From contig BRKX01000006.1 of assembly GCA_026008535.1 (NCBI GenBank), forward strand, positions 42,210,664 to 42,274,663: 64,000 nucleotides of DNA, read 5' to 3'. This document shows, one piece after another, positions 12,448 through 25,249 of this stretch. How positions within the stretch are numbered: position 1 is the stretch's first letter; each line of letters starts with the position of its first letter. Position numbers and translations under genes: made by a program. This stretch comes from Perilla frutescens (lineage: Eukaryota; Streptophyta; Magnoliopsida; Lamiales; Lamiaceae). The notes beneath the pieces were generated by a model. It saw nothing but the letters and a program-made list of their open reading frames with translations, had not been told where the DNA came from and ran no database searches.

Positions 12448-13173
12448 CAAAATTTAGAAAAATAGTTATTGTTCAATGCAAGTGTTTTTTCACTAATCGC
12501 TAGCATACAACTATGTAAATATAAGCTAATTAACTCTAATGCTCACTTGAATTAAACTAATCTCATTGTTGGATTAAATGATTTTTTTTTGTGAATAAAC
12601 CCTAACCCTAACACAAGAATCCAATACGAATGAAAATTAAAATAGAAGAAAATGGGTCTAGCTGTCTGCCATTTTCGTTGCACCAAAGTTGAACAAGAAA
12701 CACTTACGAATGAGGCTGTCGTGAACCTGAACAACTCAATTTTCGGGACGTTTTTGTTCAAAAAAACTCCACTCAACCCATTTCATTTCAGAGGGACTTT
12801 TCTTCGTTCAAAGGATTTTGGATGGGTTTCTAAATCTGGTGGTTCAATAAGGTGAAGATTTGAAGAGAATGAATCGTGAAATTGAAGTTGAAGAGAATGA
12901 ATCGCAGAGAATGAATCGTGAAATCGAGAATGAATCGTTCAAATTAGAAATTTCATTTAATCAATTAAACCACGTCATTTAATTTATGCCACATCAGATT
13001 AAGAATGCATATGTGTACAAAAATTTACGCCGCGTCAGATTAATTTTCATCCTATGGCATAATTACAACAAAAAAGTAAAGTTTTGGAATTATTACAAAA
13101 ATTGAAAGTTTATGTGAAAAAACAAAAAAGGTGAAAAGGCTGTGATATTAGAGCCTATTAATCTTATATATAT
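12448..13173. other. MULE 5' flank, non-coding
   Basis: The stretch contains a short telomere-like ACCCTAACCCTAAC at about 12599 and four copies of GAGAATGAATCG between 12855 and 12935. It becomes A/T-rich to 13170. It may hold the transposase promoter and the MULE end, but no matching inverted repeat was seen on the other side. Confidence 0.4.
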
Positions 13174-13174
13174 A

Positions 13175-13236
<62 letters not shown>
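13174..13236. repeat. (CA)n microsatellite
   Basis: About 63 bp of nearly pure CA, preceded by a short TA run. Confidence 0.95.
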
Positions 13237-13239
<3 letters not shown>

Positions 13240-14079
13240 GAGTGGTTAGGTGAAAATCAATCCTAGTGTGGGAACTAGGACCACATCTCACACTACACAA
13301 TTCTTAAAAATCAAAGGTCCAAATTTAATTAAAAGGAGGTGGCAATCCTGTAATATTTGAAAAGTTTTTCGGGCGGGGCATTAACGTAATTTGATAATTC
13401 TTATAAAAATTGTGGAGTGTTTGATAACAGGTTGTTATACTAATGAAATATTATCATCATGCTAACGAACCGATATCATGATGCTAACTAAAATTTTCTA
13501 ATATTGTTAGTGAAAAATACATTCTAAAAAATAATTATAAGCTTAATTTAATTTAATAAATCTTAAATGAATGGAAGAAATCCTAATTGGATGAAATAAA
13601 TCATGACTGGATATGATAAACCCTAAATGAGTTAGAACAAATCATATCAATGATAAATACGTACTACGTTAGCATTTTAATTTTGCTTCGTCGGCACTGT
13701 AAATATACTATGTTAGCATATGACAATACTCTGTCAGCATATGTTATAAACCATAATTGGATGGAATAAACCCTAATAATCAATTTGAAACTAAAAAAAA
13801 AGAAAATTAAATTTTAAAAAAAGTAATTATTAATCACTTGGTTCTTATTTGCGTTGATCCGATTAGAGACGAGTGAGATATGATTGCTTAAAAAATTTAA
13901 GATTTTTTTTAAAAAGTGACGACATCAACTTTTTTTATAAGGATTGGACAACTATACCCCCGCTTTTTTCTTTTTTTACCTTGACTTTGACATTCTCGGC
14001 CATTAGATTATCTAGTTGGATGGTATAAGATGAGTTTCTAGTTCCTACACCAGGAGAAGGTGTATTTTATTCACTCCCT
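13237..14079. mobile_element. Non-autonomous TIR element A
   Basis: The left end (AGGAGTGG...CCTAGTGTGGGAACTAG) is an imperfect inverted copy, about 48 bp, of the right end (CTAGTTCCTACACCAGG...TTCACTCCCT). There is no ORF. The inside is AT-rich and shares a block (ATGATTGCTTAAAAAATTTAAG) with element B. It is bounded by CA/TA microsatellites, so no target duplication can be read. The family is unknown; such ends also occur in Helitron-like repeats. Confidence 0.5.
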
Positions 14080-14090
14080 ATATATATATA

Positions 14091-15290
14091 GAGAGGAGAG
14101 GGGGGGGAATGGTTCAAATAAGAACCAAATCCCTACATAAGAACTTAGGAATCAATTCAAACCCTAGATTTTATTAGATCTAAGGTCATGATTAAGTCAA
14201 TGTTTTAGTTAAAGTAAGGTGAGAAACTTGTAATATTAAATAATCTTAATGAACAAAGGTTATTTTCATAATTTAGAATTTTTTTTATATTTTTCAAATT
14301 TTGGGTTTAATTTTCGGAGTTAAATAAACAACGCCTTAAAACCGTTGTCTTTCCAGACATATGTATTGAATATTGATAAGCTAACATGACATATATATGT
14401 TGCTAATATTAATGAATTATGTTGCTAACATGAAAACCTCATATTAATAACATGATGGGATCATATTGATAAATTGATACGTGTTAAACAATGTTCATAT
14501 GACATTGGACCACAATTAAAATAATATTGTGTAATACGTTGTAGCATTATACATACATCATATTGCTAATATGTTACTAACATATATTGCTAATATGTGA
14601 ACAATGATTTGCTAATGTGTAAACAATAATTTGCTAATATGTAAATAACGATTTGTTAATATGATTTTTAAGTGTTGTTAGTTTTTTACAATTTTCATGA
14701 TGAAATAACATCCTTCAATGAAACGGTCATAACTTTTTCAACGGTTAATATTTTTTTGAAATTCTTTTTTTATTAAAAAATATGCTAAACTAACTTTCCA
14801 CTATATATAATTTATGTTTTACTTATTTTCATATGATAGCAGTTGTGTATTAATAGATGGGTATTGTGTATAAATTAGCATGTTTCATATTAGCAACATA
14901 AGTACATGATGTTAGCAATGTTTGAGTGTTCCGACTTATATACGCCTAAAAATGAGTTTTTATCTTTTTTTTTATCAATTTTTCGTTAAATAAGTATATG
15001 CAATATGCATCTTAAATGAAAGAGTATGAAAAAAAAATCTTTAATTTGATATATTATTCGAGTTAATTGGATTTAAATCGAATGAGCTATGATTGTTTAA
15101 AATTTTTAAGAATTTTTATAAATATGATGACATCACTATTTTTTTAAAAAATCTTGCAATACCCTTATTTTTTAATTTCTCATATTTACAATTATGTCAC
15201 CTCCTTTTTATTCTTCATATCATTAAGATTGATCAATTTAATTGGTTCCTAGAAATGGGGATTGGTTTCTATTTAAACCTACCCCTACAT
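14091..15290. mobile_element. Non-autonomous TIR element B
   Basis: The left end (GGTTCAAATAAGAACCAAAT) and right end (ATTGGTTTCTATTTAAACC) pair as an imperfect inverted repeat of about 32 bp. The body has many TTGCTAATATG-like short repeats (14370-14670) and no ORF. It is separated from element A only by a TATATA run and shares the internal block near 15080-15170. Confidence 0.5.
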
Positions 15291-17284
15291 ACATACGTAC
15301 GTACAAACAAAATTGTACACAAAATAGAAAGCTTTAGTTTAATGTTTTATTTGTTAGGTCAGATTTTACATTTCATTATAACATGTTCTCAAGTTTTAAT
15401 TTGTTTAGTTCAATTGATCTGTCCGCACATTTAGTAATTTAAGTATAAACGTGTTTTTTCAGGACATAATAAGATCATGGCACGATGTTTGAAGACGTAT
15501 TTTTTTAACTGATCAAAATGTTGAGGACTCAATGCAAAGTTTAAGGGTTCCCCTTTGACTAAATGAACCTAATGGTATAATTAAAGAAATTAATGATAGT
15601 ACTTTTTAATAATATATCCAAACGTTGCGTGTTTATTTCAGGTGGCAATATGTCGATGTCATCGCTAATTATTGCAATTATGCAATATAATGTCGCCCAC
15701 CATCTAATAAACATACGTGCCCTACTCTCAATTTTATTGTAAACTATCAATTAATTATTATCTTATCGCTTGTTAATAACGAAATTGAGTGGTCATTTTT
15801 TATTAGTAAAATTTGCCCCCCCCCCCCCCCTACCATTATTGCTTATTTTATGCAACATAATTTCCACACCACGTAAATACCAAAAGATTCAAAGAAACGA
15901 GAACTCCTTTAGACCCCACCCTTTTCTTTTCTTTTCTTTGCTCTTGGCTCTTTTCATCTCGTAATAGAGATTTAATTAAACCGTTTGTTTCTTGCAGAAT
16001 AGCATTCGAACAATACAATACATGGATCGTTTCGTTTATATAACAAAAAAATCTAAAATTACTTTAGAAGTCGCATGTGATCCATCGTAGAAATTCACAA
16101 ATATTGCTCATATATATATATATATATATATAATAAAAAATTAATAATAATTTAATTTTTAATATTTTAACATAAATGGTCCAACATTTTAACAGCTACA
16201 AAGCAACTTCTTAACAAAATAAAATACGTTTAAACGCTTAAAAATTAAATTATAATTATTAAAATATTAAATCATTATTTTTATTAAAATATTAAATCAT
16301 TATTTTTATTAAAATATTCAAATATTGACAATTAAATCATAATTAATCTTAAAATAAAATGCATTACTATTGCCACGTGAGCACAAAAGGAAATACAGGA
16401 GTGGATTCACAAAAGGATAAGGAGGAGTGGATTCCGGGGGGACATGTTTGAGATTATATTAATTATAAAGTATATTAAATACCTTACAATTTACAATTTA
16501 TAATAATAATACTCCAACCTATATTTAATAGTAATTTTATTTTTAATATTTCCTTTTTATCACAATTATATTGTCCGTAAATATTTCTAACAATTGAAAG
16601 TTGAGTAATCACGTCAGAGAACACTTACATGAGCAATGAGTCTTGCCCGTCTTATCATAAAAGATGGAATTAAATGATGCTCGAAATTGTCATTATTTGT
16701 AAAATGTGCTCGACTTTTGGGACCAACGAGAAGGATTGAAGTTGAGTTTTATTGAATTTTCAAAGCTCACGTCGTTTTGGTATGGATGTGTGGATTTTTT
16801 TTTTTACCACATGTTCTCCGACATGAAGACTCAACTCTCAATTATCGAAAATATTTACAGATAGTACAATTATGACAAAAATAAATATAATGGGTAAAAA
16901 ATTATTATTAAATATAAATTTCGATAATATTACTATAGATTGTAAACATTTGAGTATTAAGCACAATTTATTGATCTCATTTAATTCGGTTGATGGGATA
17001 GATAAAATTAATAGGATAAAGTAAGATTGCATTATTCATACAAAAATAATTATAAGTTTGGATTACTTGATTTAGATTTTGATGGTTTAGGACAGATTGT
17101 CAATATATTTTTTTTGGATTAAAAGATTATGATTAAAATATAGTTAAATACCTAAATTATCCTACACATAAATTTTCATTATCAATTTAAATTATAAGTT
17201 GCAATTATTTTTACTCAAAAAAATTGAAACTAAAATATGGACTATCAATTAAATTAAAATTATGGATTTATACTATGATTTAGG
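15291..17284. other. AT-rich intergenic DNA with simple repeats
   Basis: No gene seen. It contains a 15-C run at 15816-15830, a (TA)n run at about 16110-16132 and a 28-bp tandem pair (TTAAATCATTATTTTTATTA type) near 16260-16318. Confidence 0.6.
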
Positions 17285-17570
17285 GTGGATTATAATTCTT
17301 ATTTTCAGTGTTTTTAGTATTTTATTTAAAAGTGATTTCAAGGAAAATTAATTTATATATAATATGCACTTGTGTAAATATTTTCAAAATTGAGGGTAGA
17401 AATATCCAAATATTATTCAAATGAGGATAATTTACGGTTGATTATTATTCTTATTTTCAGTGTTTATATCATTTTATTTAAAAATGATTTCAAGGAAAAT
17501 TAGCATATACATAATATGCACTTGTGAAAATATTTTCAAAATGAAGGGTAGAAATATTCAAATATTATAT
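17285..17570. repeat. Tandem duplication, about 153-bp unit, two copies
   Basis: TTCTTATTTTCAGTGTTT, GATTTCAAGGAAAATTA and ATATGCACTTGTG occur in the same order at 17285-17420 and 17438-17570, with substitutions. Confidence 0.8.
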
Positions 17571-18360
17571 GATCATTGAGTAATTTTGAATTTAATCAAT
17601 GGTGGTGTGGATATAAAAAACTCTAATTTTGAGATAATGAGTTATCACTCAAATGGATGATAGGACCTCGATCAATGCAAGACTCATATCATATGATCTA
17701 ATACTTAATAAGATGGAATAATTTTATCAATTAAAACTAAACAATTATAATCTTTCAAACCAAACACCGCCTTAAGAGTAGTTATATTCGCAACTCATGT
17801 TTTCTTTTTACAACCCCTAAGATTAATTAAAATATAAATATAATTATTTAGACATTTTTATCCTTATAAACCTCAATTATTTAAAAACAATAATAAAATA
17901 AAATACAACCTCCAACGTACAACTCCACTATTATATAAGCCCCCCAATTGTATACTTAAAATTTATAGAAAAACTAAAACACAACCTCCCATATAACCCC
18001 ACTACTTAAAGCTCTATCGTAATAAAATATAACCCCAATGTACAACCCCGCTAATTAAACTCTAGCAAACTAAAATACAACCCCCAATGAATATTAACAT
18101 CGTTAAGATTATCATGTAACACTTTTTTTTCTTTTTCATTTTGGACATATATTATGTAACAAACTTGATAACAAGACCTTTGTCCTTTTCAGTTGGAGGA
18201 TGGAAAATTGAAATTATAATTCCATAATTCATTAATGTCATTAAATTATAAGTTCATGATAAAATATATTAAAGACATATTAATAAGATAGAATAATTAA
18301 AGTGATTTTACTCTTTGTACACCCATATATATCTCTCAATAATTTGAGAGAACGTAAAAA
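17571..18360. other. AT-rich intergenic DNA
   Basis: No gene. C-rich lines at about 17880-18090 repeat ACAACCYCC and AACCCCACTA motifs irregularly. Confidence 0.5.
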
Positions 18361-18722
18361 CTCATGTGCATAAGATGTATATGAGACGATCAACGCGTTG
18401 ACCGGGTCAACGCGCGTTGACTCGGTCAAAACGTTGACCAAAAAAATTGTGAATATTGGTGATATTTTTTAGGGATACAATTGATACTTTTTTTTAATTT
18501 CAAATGATACTTTTTAGTGTATCAATTGATACTGATCTTAACAGTTTTTTTCTTTATTTTTTTATTCTGCCCAATACTTTTTATTGATACAAATGATACT
18601 TTTCAGTATTATAAATGGTACTAATTTTGACGGATTTTTTGGTCAAAACATTGACCGGATCAACATGTGTTGATCCAGTCAACGCGTTGACCATCTCATG
18701 TACATCTTATGTATAAGAGACT
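18361..18722. mobile_element. MITE/foldback element with ~80-bp inverted repeats
   Basis: The left arm (about 18361-18440: CATAAGATGTATATGAGACG, then GATCAACGCGTTGACC) is the inverted, diverged copy of the right arm (about 18641-18722). Both arms hold several TTGAC cores inside GGTCAACGCGTTGACC-like palindromes. The loop has repeated GATACTTTTT and TTGATAC words. There is no ORF and no clear target duplication. Confidence 0.8.
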
Positions 18723-20150
18723 TGCCCTTTAGAGAATGGTCATAGGCCATTATGTTAAAGTATCTCAACTCATTGTGCTAAATAAAATGAGAATATCAAC
18801 AAATTTATCTTTTGCACTAAAAAAAGAAGAAAAAAAACATTCTAAAGAGGGCTGTGATTTTTGAGTAGTAGTTGCCACCAGAATTTCTTGGAAGCCGCAT
18901 ATTTTTTTCAAATTCAGATTTTCGCATTCAAAAAGTGGAGCCTCATTGGTATATTCGCAGCTGAATCATCATCATCATCATCATCTACAATCGAAAAATT
19001 AGCAGTATCTGAAAGGGCAAAATGATTTTTTTTTATAATCAACAAAAATGTGAATGCTAAAAGTTCCAATTGGTGTAATATTCATTGGGGTTCTATTCTA
19101 GTTTGTTATAATTTTTTAAGCATTCAGATTGTATTTATTTTGGTAGAGCTTTAAGTATATAGGATGGGTTATACAATGGAAGTTAGTATTTTATTTTATT
19201 ATTATTAATTAGTTGGGATTCTAAGGATTAAAATATCTAAAACATTATATTTATATTTAAATTAATTTTGGGAGTTGGGAAATAGAATTACCCACCCTTA
19301 ATGGTTGGCTGCAGAGGCCCGAAGACGAAGTGGATAAGGCCCAATTGTGACGCAGAAATATTTGTTTAAGACAGCGCGTGCAGCTCAGGCGCCATGTAGA
19401 CGTGTCAGGCTAGCCGCCACCGCTCCCAGTTGTTCAATCCATGTTATTTTATTATCTGATTTCTTACATCTTCTTTCAACGTTCAAGATAAGCGCATGAC
19501 TCAAAAATATGTCATACCACCAAGGCTCCGTTTCCATGCGCCGCTGATATCCATACCCACTGCACCCGCATGCTTTGGGGTGTTGTACATTCTCTCAATA
19601 CTTTTTTAACCTCAAATTAATTATATAACTCTATTATTACTTACCTCAACATGAAACCATATAATTCATTGTTTGACTTGTGATCGTTTGAGCTCAATTT
19701 GACAAATTTATCTTTTTAATTTAATAAAATTTTAAAATTTGATCAAGTTTGATTTTCAAAAATAGATAAAATAATCATAAATTATTGAAGTCTGACTTAG
19801 TAGAATTTGATTCAGTGGATAGTCAAGCAAATTGAAATACAAAATTTAAAATTTGATATTTTTTCAAATAAATTTAACCAATCATGTTCAACTCAATACA
19901 TCATACTTACAACTTTACTTGAAAAGGGCATAATAGTGGAGTTGTGGAACTTATACTCTGAAAAATTATATCTCATGTGTTAACATATTACATACACGTC
20001 GCACATAATTTTACATGCGGCAAATGAATCCCACATTTAAAAATGAATTGAGAAATAATATGAAATCCGTCTACCACATGTAAAATTATGTAAATGTATG
20101 TGATGTGCTTACACGTGATATAATTAATAATTTCCCGTTATGCCCAATAA
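18723..20150. other. Intergenic DNA upstream of the membrane-protein gene
   Basis: No coding region supported. A short GC-richer part at 19300-19600 has no ORF. A (TCA)n run lies near 18965. Confidence 0.5.
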
Positions 20151-20212
20151 TTATAAGAATCCTAATCATGATTTTCATACGTGTACATGTAGACAATTAC
20201 TTCCAAGAGCTG

Positions 20213-20218
20213 TATAAA
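20213..20218 (+). promoter_or_regulatory. Candidate TATA box of the membrane-protein gene
   Basis: TATAAA lies 355 bases before the ATG at 20568 and is followed by a CT-rich leader (CTCTCTCTCTCTCC near 20380). It fits a plant promoter with a long 5' UTR. Confidence 0.4.
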
Positions 20219-20567
20219 GTACAACACACTGAAGCACATGCGCTTTTGTTTCAATGAGCCGCAGAGTAGAGGATCCATGTCGCCTTCTCTCATTGTCAAA
20301 CAAAACTTGAAAGTAATTAGCAAAGAGAAAAAGTGTAACAAGACGCAACTTGAAAAGAAAGCAAGAGTCCCCACCTCTCTCTCTCTCCATTCGAAAAACT
20401 ACACGCTTTTTCTGTGATAAATCTGCAACAAACACTTTTTTTCCTTCTCGATCTCTTGAAACCGTAAAACCAGATGCCTCGTGTACCTTCAAATTAGACA
20501 ACTATCAAGTTCATCCCTTCATCTCACTTTTTTCGAAACAATTAATTTTTTCATAGAAATTTGAAAG

Positions 20568-20974
20568 ATGATGAGTGGGCAGGCGCAAAATGAAGATGAA
20601 TATCGATCTAAGGCTTTCCACGAGCTATCAGCCTTGGTCTTGAATATTATTCGATCTCCGCCGGCGACAGAGCGTGGGAGGAGGTCGGTGCCATCGTTCC
20701 AGCAGATAACTCCGGCGGGATTTGCATCGTTGCTTCTTGGGATTTCTCTGTCTTTGATGCTGTGTGGATCGGTCACCTTTTTTATTGGCTTTGTTTTGAT
20801 GCCTTGGGTTCTTGCTTTCGTGGTTTTTTTCTACTTTGTGGGAGTTGTTTCCACCATTTCCATGATTGGAAGAGCTATTTTATCTTTCAATTCTCCCCTT
20901 CCTTCGCCCAGAAAAGATGATGCTGCTTGTAAGAATTCTTCTCATCTTACCTTTTACTATTTTTATTCAAGATT

Positions 20975-21009
<35 letters not shown>

Positions 21010-21391
21010 TGGACTGGATTTCTTGCTGTGATTGTGGATTGTTGACTTTCTCAGATTTGCAATTTTGCATTTCTTTTGGTATTAAAATATTGTGTTTTTT
21101 CCATTACTATTTACTACAAGCTAAAATTGATGATTCAATCTTCACTAGAAATTAAATTAAAAGAATTGTAACACATTAAACATCAGGTTTAATGAATTGT
21201 TTTGGGTATGGTTCATTATGTGGCTCTCTCTTCTCTCTTATGCATATAAGATAGGAGTCCCAAACTTAATCAAAATCATGATCAAAGATAAAGGGTTGAC
21301 TCCGTTTATATGTCATTTCATACTATGTGTGAAATCATTTGATCTAACATATTGTTTCTGTGATTGCATTGCAGCGTGGAAGGTGTTATGA
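20568..21391 (+). CDS. Small two-helix membrane protein, two exons
   Basis: Exon 1 is 20568-20928, followed by a GTAAGA donor. The acceptor TTGCAG ends at 21374 and exon 2 reads SWKVL then TGA at 21389-21391, giving 125 residues. The start is ATGATG; either Met could be used. The N-terminal 48 residues are soluble (EYRSKAFHELSALVLNIIRS), then helices lie at about 51-76 (GFASLLLGISLSLMLCGSV) and 79-103, and the tail is short (SPRKDDAASWKVL). It matches a conserved plant family of unknown function as I remember it, probably in an internal membrane. The intron holds a (TA)n run. It looks intact and is the clearest host gene here. Confidence 0.8.
20978..21004. repeat. (TA)n microsatellite in intron
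   Basis: Pure TA run inside the intron of the membrane-protein gene. A second one at about 21411-21440 lies in its 3' UTR. Confidence 0.9.
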
Positions 21392-21407
21392 GGGGTTGCT
21401 GTATTTA

Positions 21408-21442
<35 letters not shown>

Positions 21443-21866
21443 TGGTGGATTATTGCAGAGCTGTGGATATACATACACTTTTAATGGATATTATGTTGAA
21501 TCACCTTCCTATCTACCTTCCTTCCTTTAAGCTAAGAAGTGCAGTGTTGATTAGCTAATTTTTGAGAGGAGGGGACTCAAATCAGTTGCCATTTGCCGCA
21601 TTTTGTATGCGGCTGTGACACGATCCTTGTGGTAGAATTTCCCGAATTTATGTCTCTTTTTCGTGCTTCTGGAAATGTATAAGCAAAGCATATTACAGAC
21701 TCTGTAATTTAATACTATTATTATTATCATCCTCTTCCAACATATTTATTTTACAAATTGGAACGAACATTGATTCTCTATTTCTCTTCTGCTGTCACCG
21801 GTTTGTTTCACTGCGAGAATTAGATGCCAGGATTTTTATCGGATTCAAGGCCTGGCCGCACAAATT

Positions 21867-22204
21867 AATTATATCATCTACATTCATATCCACACCATAT
21901 TTATGGTTTTAATAATGTATAAAAATGAAAACTGATTATAACATATTGGACCGTATATCTTTAACATTTACCCAAAAAAATATAGATTAATCATATTTAT
22001 GAAATAATTAATTATTAATTAAATATTAAAATTAAATGTTAAAATTTAATTATAAATTATAAAATTAAACTAAAACACACTAATTGAGATGGGAGGGGGG
22101 GGGGGGGGGGGGGGAGTATAATTAATAAACGTTGAAACCACATTCAGTTGTGAAGTGGTAATTATATCATCTACATTCATATCCACACCATATTTATGGT
22201 TTTT
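21867..22204. repeat. 44-bp direct repeats flanking a 250-bp segment
   Basis: AATTATATCATCTACATTCA and the following 24 bases occur identically at 21867-21910 and 22160-22204. Between them is AT-rich DNA with a long G run (22097-22115). Confidence 0.9.
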
Positions 22205-22939
22205 ATGGTGGAGATAGTATATTTGCTCGAGTCATAAATACACGAAGAATTACTAACTTGATTTTTTAATCTCACTCCCATAAAATTGATAACACCTTTT
22301 ATTTTCCATGAATGCAGGTTGACCCGACACGTAGATAGATAAAATCATCTATTATATTTCCGTGTTATGTTTGCACAATTAATTTTTTTAATATTTTCAA
22401 TTTCAATTTTTTATATTTTAATTTAATTTTACACTTGCTTATTTTAAATTAATTCAAATTAATTATGATTTATTATAATTTTTTATTTTAATTAAATATT
22501 TTATAAATTACATACTAAACAATTATTAAAAAAACTCTAATTGATAGGACAGATAATAAATGATATGTATAAAATTAAACTAAATTAAGTACAATAAATC
22601 AAAACCGAAGAAAGTAAAAAAAATCAATTGTGGAATATGAAATACGAATAACAAAAATACAATAGACGATTGTAACCAATACTAAAGTATATATAAAAAA
22701 GAAAAAAGAAAAATGAAACCAAGAACTCCACAATACTCTCGCTAAATATTGGGGAAATTGGTAAAATAATTAAATTTGGATGATTGGATCAATCAATGGA
22801 ATTACTTTCAACTTCATTCCTTGATAAACAAAACCAACGAACAGGCTCAATACATAATTAAAAGCCCAACAATCTAAAAAAATAAAACAAGAATCTAAAA
22901 AAAAAAAGGGGGAAAGAAAAAAGAATTAGGTGTGTAGCC
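22205..22939. other. AT-rich intergenic DNA, 3' side of two convergent genes
   Basis: No ORF supported. The 3' UTR of the DUF3339 gene should lie in its right part (about 22690-22939). Confidence 0.5.
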
Positions 22940-23149
22940 CTAGCCAGTGTAGATGTGAACACCAATGGCAATGAGGAAAATAGTTATGAGGCCGAAGAAA
23001 ATAATGGTGTGGACCAAAATGGCAAGCCCACTCGTGTGCATGTTGCCGAACTCCACGACCCGGTTCCGACCCGGCAGCTGGAATAGGAGCCCCGGACTCA
23101 GCAATACGAACAGCACCACTGCTATCACCACCGGCCCCCAGTCAGCCAT
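22940..23149 (-). CDS. DUF3339 family protein
   Basis: A single-exon ORF of 69 residues reads MADWGPVVIAVVLFVLLSPG onward. It includes LPGRNRVVEFGNMHTSG and ends in LIAIGVHIYTG. This is very close to plant DUF3339 proteins in length and sequence. Hydrophobic helices lie at about 5-23 and 46-66, with a conserved polar loop between. Function is unknown; a small membrane protein of the endomembrane system is plausible. The 5' UTR (23150-23265) is CT/GA-rich and a TATA box lies at about 23296-23306. The gene converges with the membrane-protein gene at 20568-21391. It looks intact. Confidence 0.93.
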   Translation of the reverse strand: MADWGPVVIAVVLFVLLSPGLLFQLPGRNRVVEFGNMHTSGLAILVHTIIFFGLITIFLIAIGVHIYTG

Positions 23150-23295
23150 CTCTCTCTCTCTTCTCCTGCTTCTTCCTCTCTCTATCTCTCTCTCTCGAAC
23201 TGATCAAGTGTTTCTTCGCTCTTAATTATCTTATCTCTCCAGTCTCTCCCACTAGGAAATGTATACGTTGCATTTATTGGGGCCGAGAGGGGATG

Positions 23296-23306
23296 TGTAT
23301 ATATAA
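23296..23306 (-). promoter_or_regulatory. TATA box of the DUF3339 gene
   Basis: On the minus strand this reads CTTATATATACAC about 150 bases upstream of the ATG, with a CT/GA-rich leader between. Spacing and sequence fit a plant core promoter. Confidence 0.6.
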
Positions 23307-23309
23307 GCA

Positions 23310-25180
23310 TTTATTTCTCATTAATAATAATCCTGTTGCTATGATTCCAAAGTATGAGATGAGACTGAAGCAAAGAATATATTAGTGTGGCACAGCTTAT
23401 CAAGGGACGATTATAACACAATCTTTGTTGCACACTCAATTATTTTATTTTATTTTTTTTAATATAATTTAATTTTATATTAATTATTTAAGATTTATTA
23501 TGTCCGATTAAAATTTATTATATTTTTTTTAATAATTAATTTTTTAAATAATCAATTAATAACTGAAAATTAAAATATTAAAGTTACAATACACCTTAAT
23601 TGGATAGGATAATACTAAATAAAAAAATATAAAATTAAATTTATCACAAGATATTAAAATCGAAAAGAGATTAATATCAGTTTTTAGCTCAACCTTACAA
23701 GTGAGTTACAAAAATGTTATAACTTTTCATAAATAACAATTTAATACCTGACATTCTGAACTTATCATTGATCTAGTGTGAGTTTAATTTTAAGAGTACT
23801 TAAACACAAATTAGTGTGAGTTTAATTTTAAGACTTTGAGTAGTTCAAGTGAAATTAATTATTTTTAATTTTATTTTATCAAAATAATGTCAACTAAGTA
23901 TAAAGTCACGGGAGTAATTTTCTATGTCATTTAAATCTTTAAACCCAAAAAATATATGTTAGCTATTCAAATTTCGAAAATTAATCTCAAAAGATCAAGT
24001 ATTAAATTATTACACATAAAAGATCACGATATTTTTGTAAATAATTTCAGATTAAAAATTGATATCAACGTTAAAGAAAGAAAAATTAAATTAATAAAAT
24101 TGAGTGTACAATAAATAGAGGATTATCAATAACACTCTTCGACCACTATTTTAGGTAATTTGTTTAGTAAGTAGTTAAAAAACAAAAACGGACCCGTTAC
24201 TAAGAAGCTTTGGACATGTGCCTCGGTACGTGGCAGAATCATGCGACAGTTGTGCCCTCTCTATCTTCAAGATGACTCTACCAACACCAATATCTTATTC
24301 GATTATTTTATTTTTTTATTAATTAATATATTCCACCGACTGTTTCTGTTTCTTGATTTTGCTTGCTTTGGGATTTCGAGTTGGCGTGCATTTCATAAAT
24401 TGCCACTAAAATAAATCAAAATATTTTAATCATATTTAGATAGCGTTACTATTATTATATAAGACGCAAATTAGAGTGCTGATTGGAGAAGGGTTGCCAC
24501 GGATTTAGTTAATTAAGACACATATTAATTCTTAATTGTCAATGGTTAATTTGTGGAGTAGTTATTATTATGTGGCATTCTTCCTCCTCATCTTTTAAAA
24601 CAAACGTAGCAACTTAGAATTAATGTACTTGAAAATTGATTTGTTAATTATTGGTAAGTTTTAAAATAAAATCGCACATTTATGTGTGAAAAAGAAGATA
24701 TTCGCTAACAAGTATTGAAAAACTTTAATAAGTGAAAATCTAGCTCGTACAATCTTCTTTGTAATATATATATAAATATATGTATATATATTTTCTCCTA
24801 CGAATTAATAAGTGAAGATAAGAAATTTGAGTTTAAAAATAACTACTTAATTGCCCTTTAAAAATAAATATGAACGATAAAAGAATTCAAACGTCTTGCA
24901 AATTTAAAGCAGAATTAACCAAAACAATTGTAGTACCAAAAAATCAGATCAACAACTTTTCTAGGAGCTAAAGAAAGTTGGGGTAGTGGCTAGTGAAAAA
25001 AGGATTATTTGTGCATTTGTTTATTTGCCTTTAACTTTAGGGAATCTATACTCTGTGATGGAAACGGATCAGGTCGGACTTCGGCGTGAAAGATTTGAAC
25101 ATATTTTATTGAGGAGGAAGTATCTTGTGTAATAGGTTTATAGGTTTTTGTGTGTATTAGACCGATTCAGACCCATTAAG
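23310..25180. other. AT-rich intergenic DNA
   Basis: No gene supported. A GC-richer patch at 24185-24300 (TACGTGGCAG) may be an old promoter or repeat remnant. Plus-strand ORFs here are short and unlike any family known to me. Confidence 0.5.
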
Positions 25181-25249
25181 GTAAAAAAAAAAGTCTAAAA
25201 CATGACGCGTGCATTGCACACGTGTTTTATTTTATTTTTATCTTGTGAT

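Noticed and set aside
12597..12613. Telomere-like ACCCTAACCCTAAC
   Set aside because: Only two to three units; no telomeric array.
13174..13236. Possible CRISPR-like short repeat
   Set aside because: Simple CA microsatellite without spacers.
20175..20501. 108-codon minus-strand ORF
   Set aside because: Overlaps the promoter and 5' UTR of the plus-strand gene and has no family features.
22097..22115. G-quadruplex site from the long G run
   Set aside because: A single homopolymer, prone to sequencing error; no spaced G-tract pattern.
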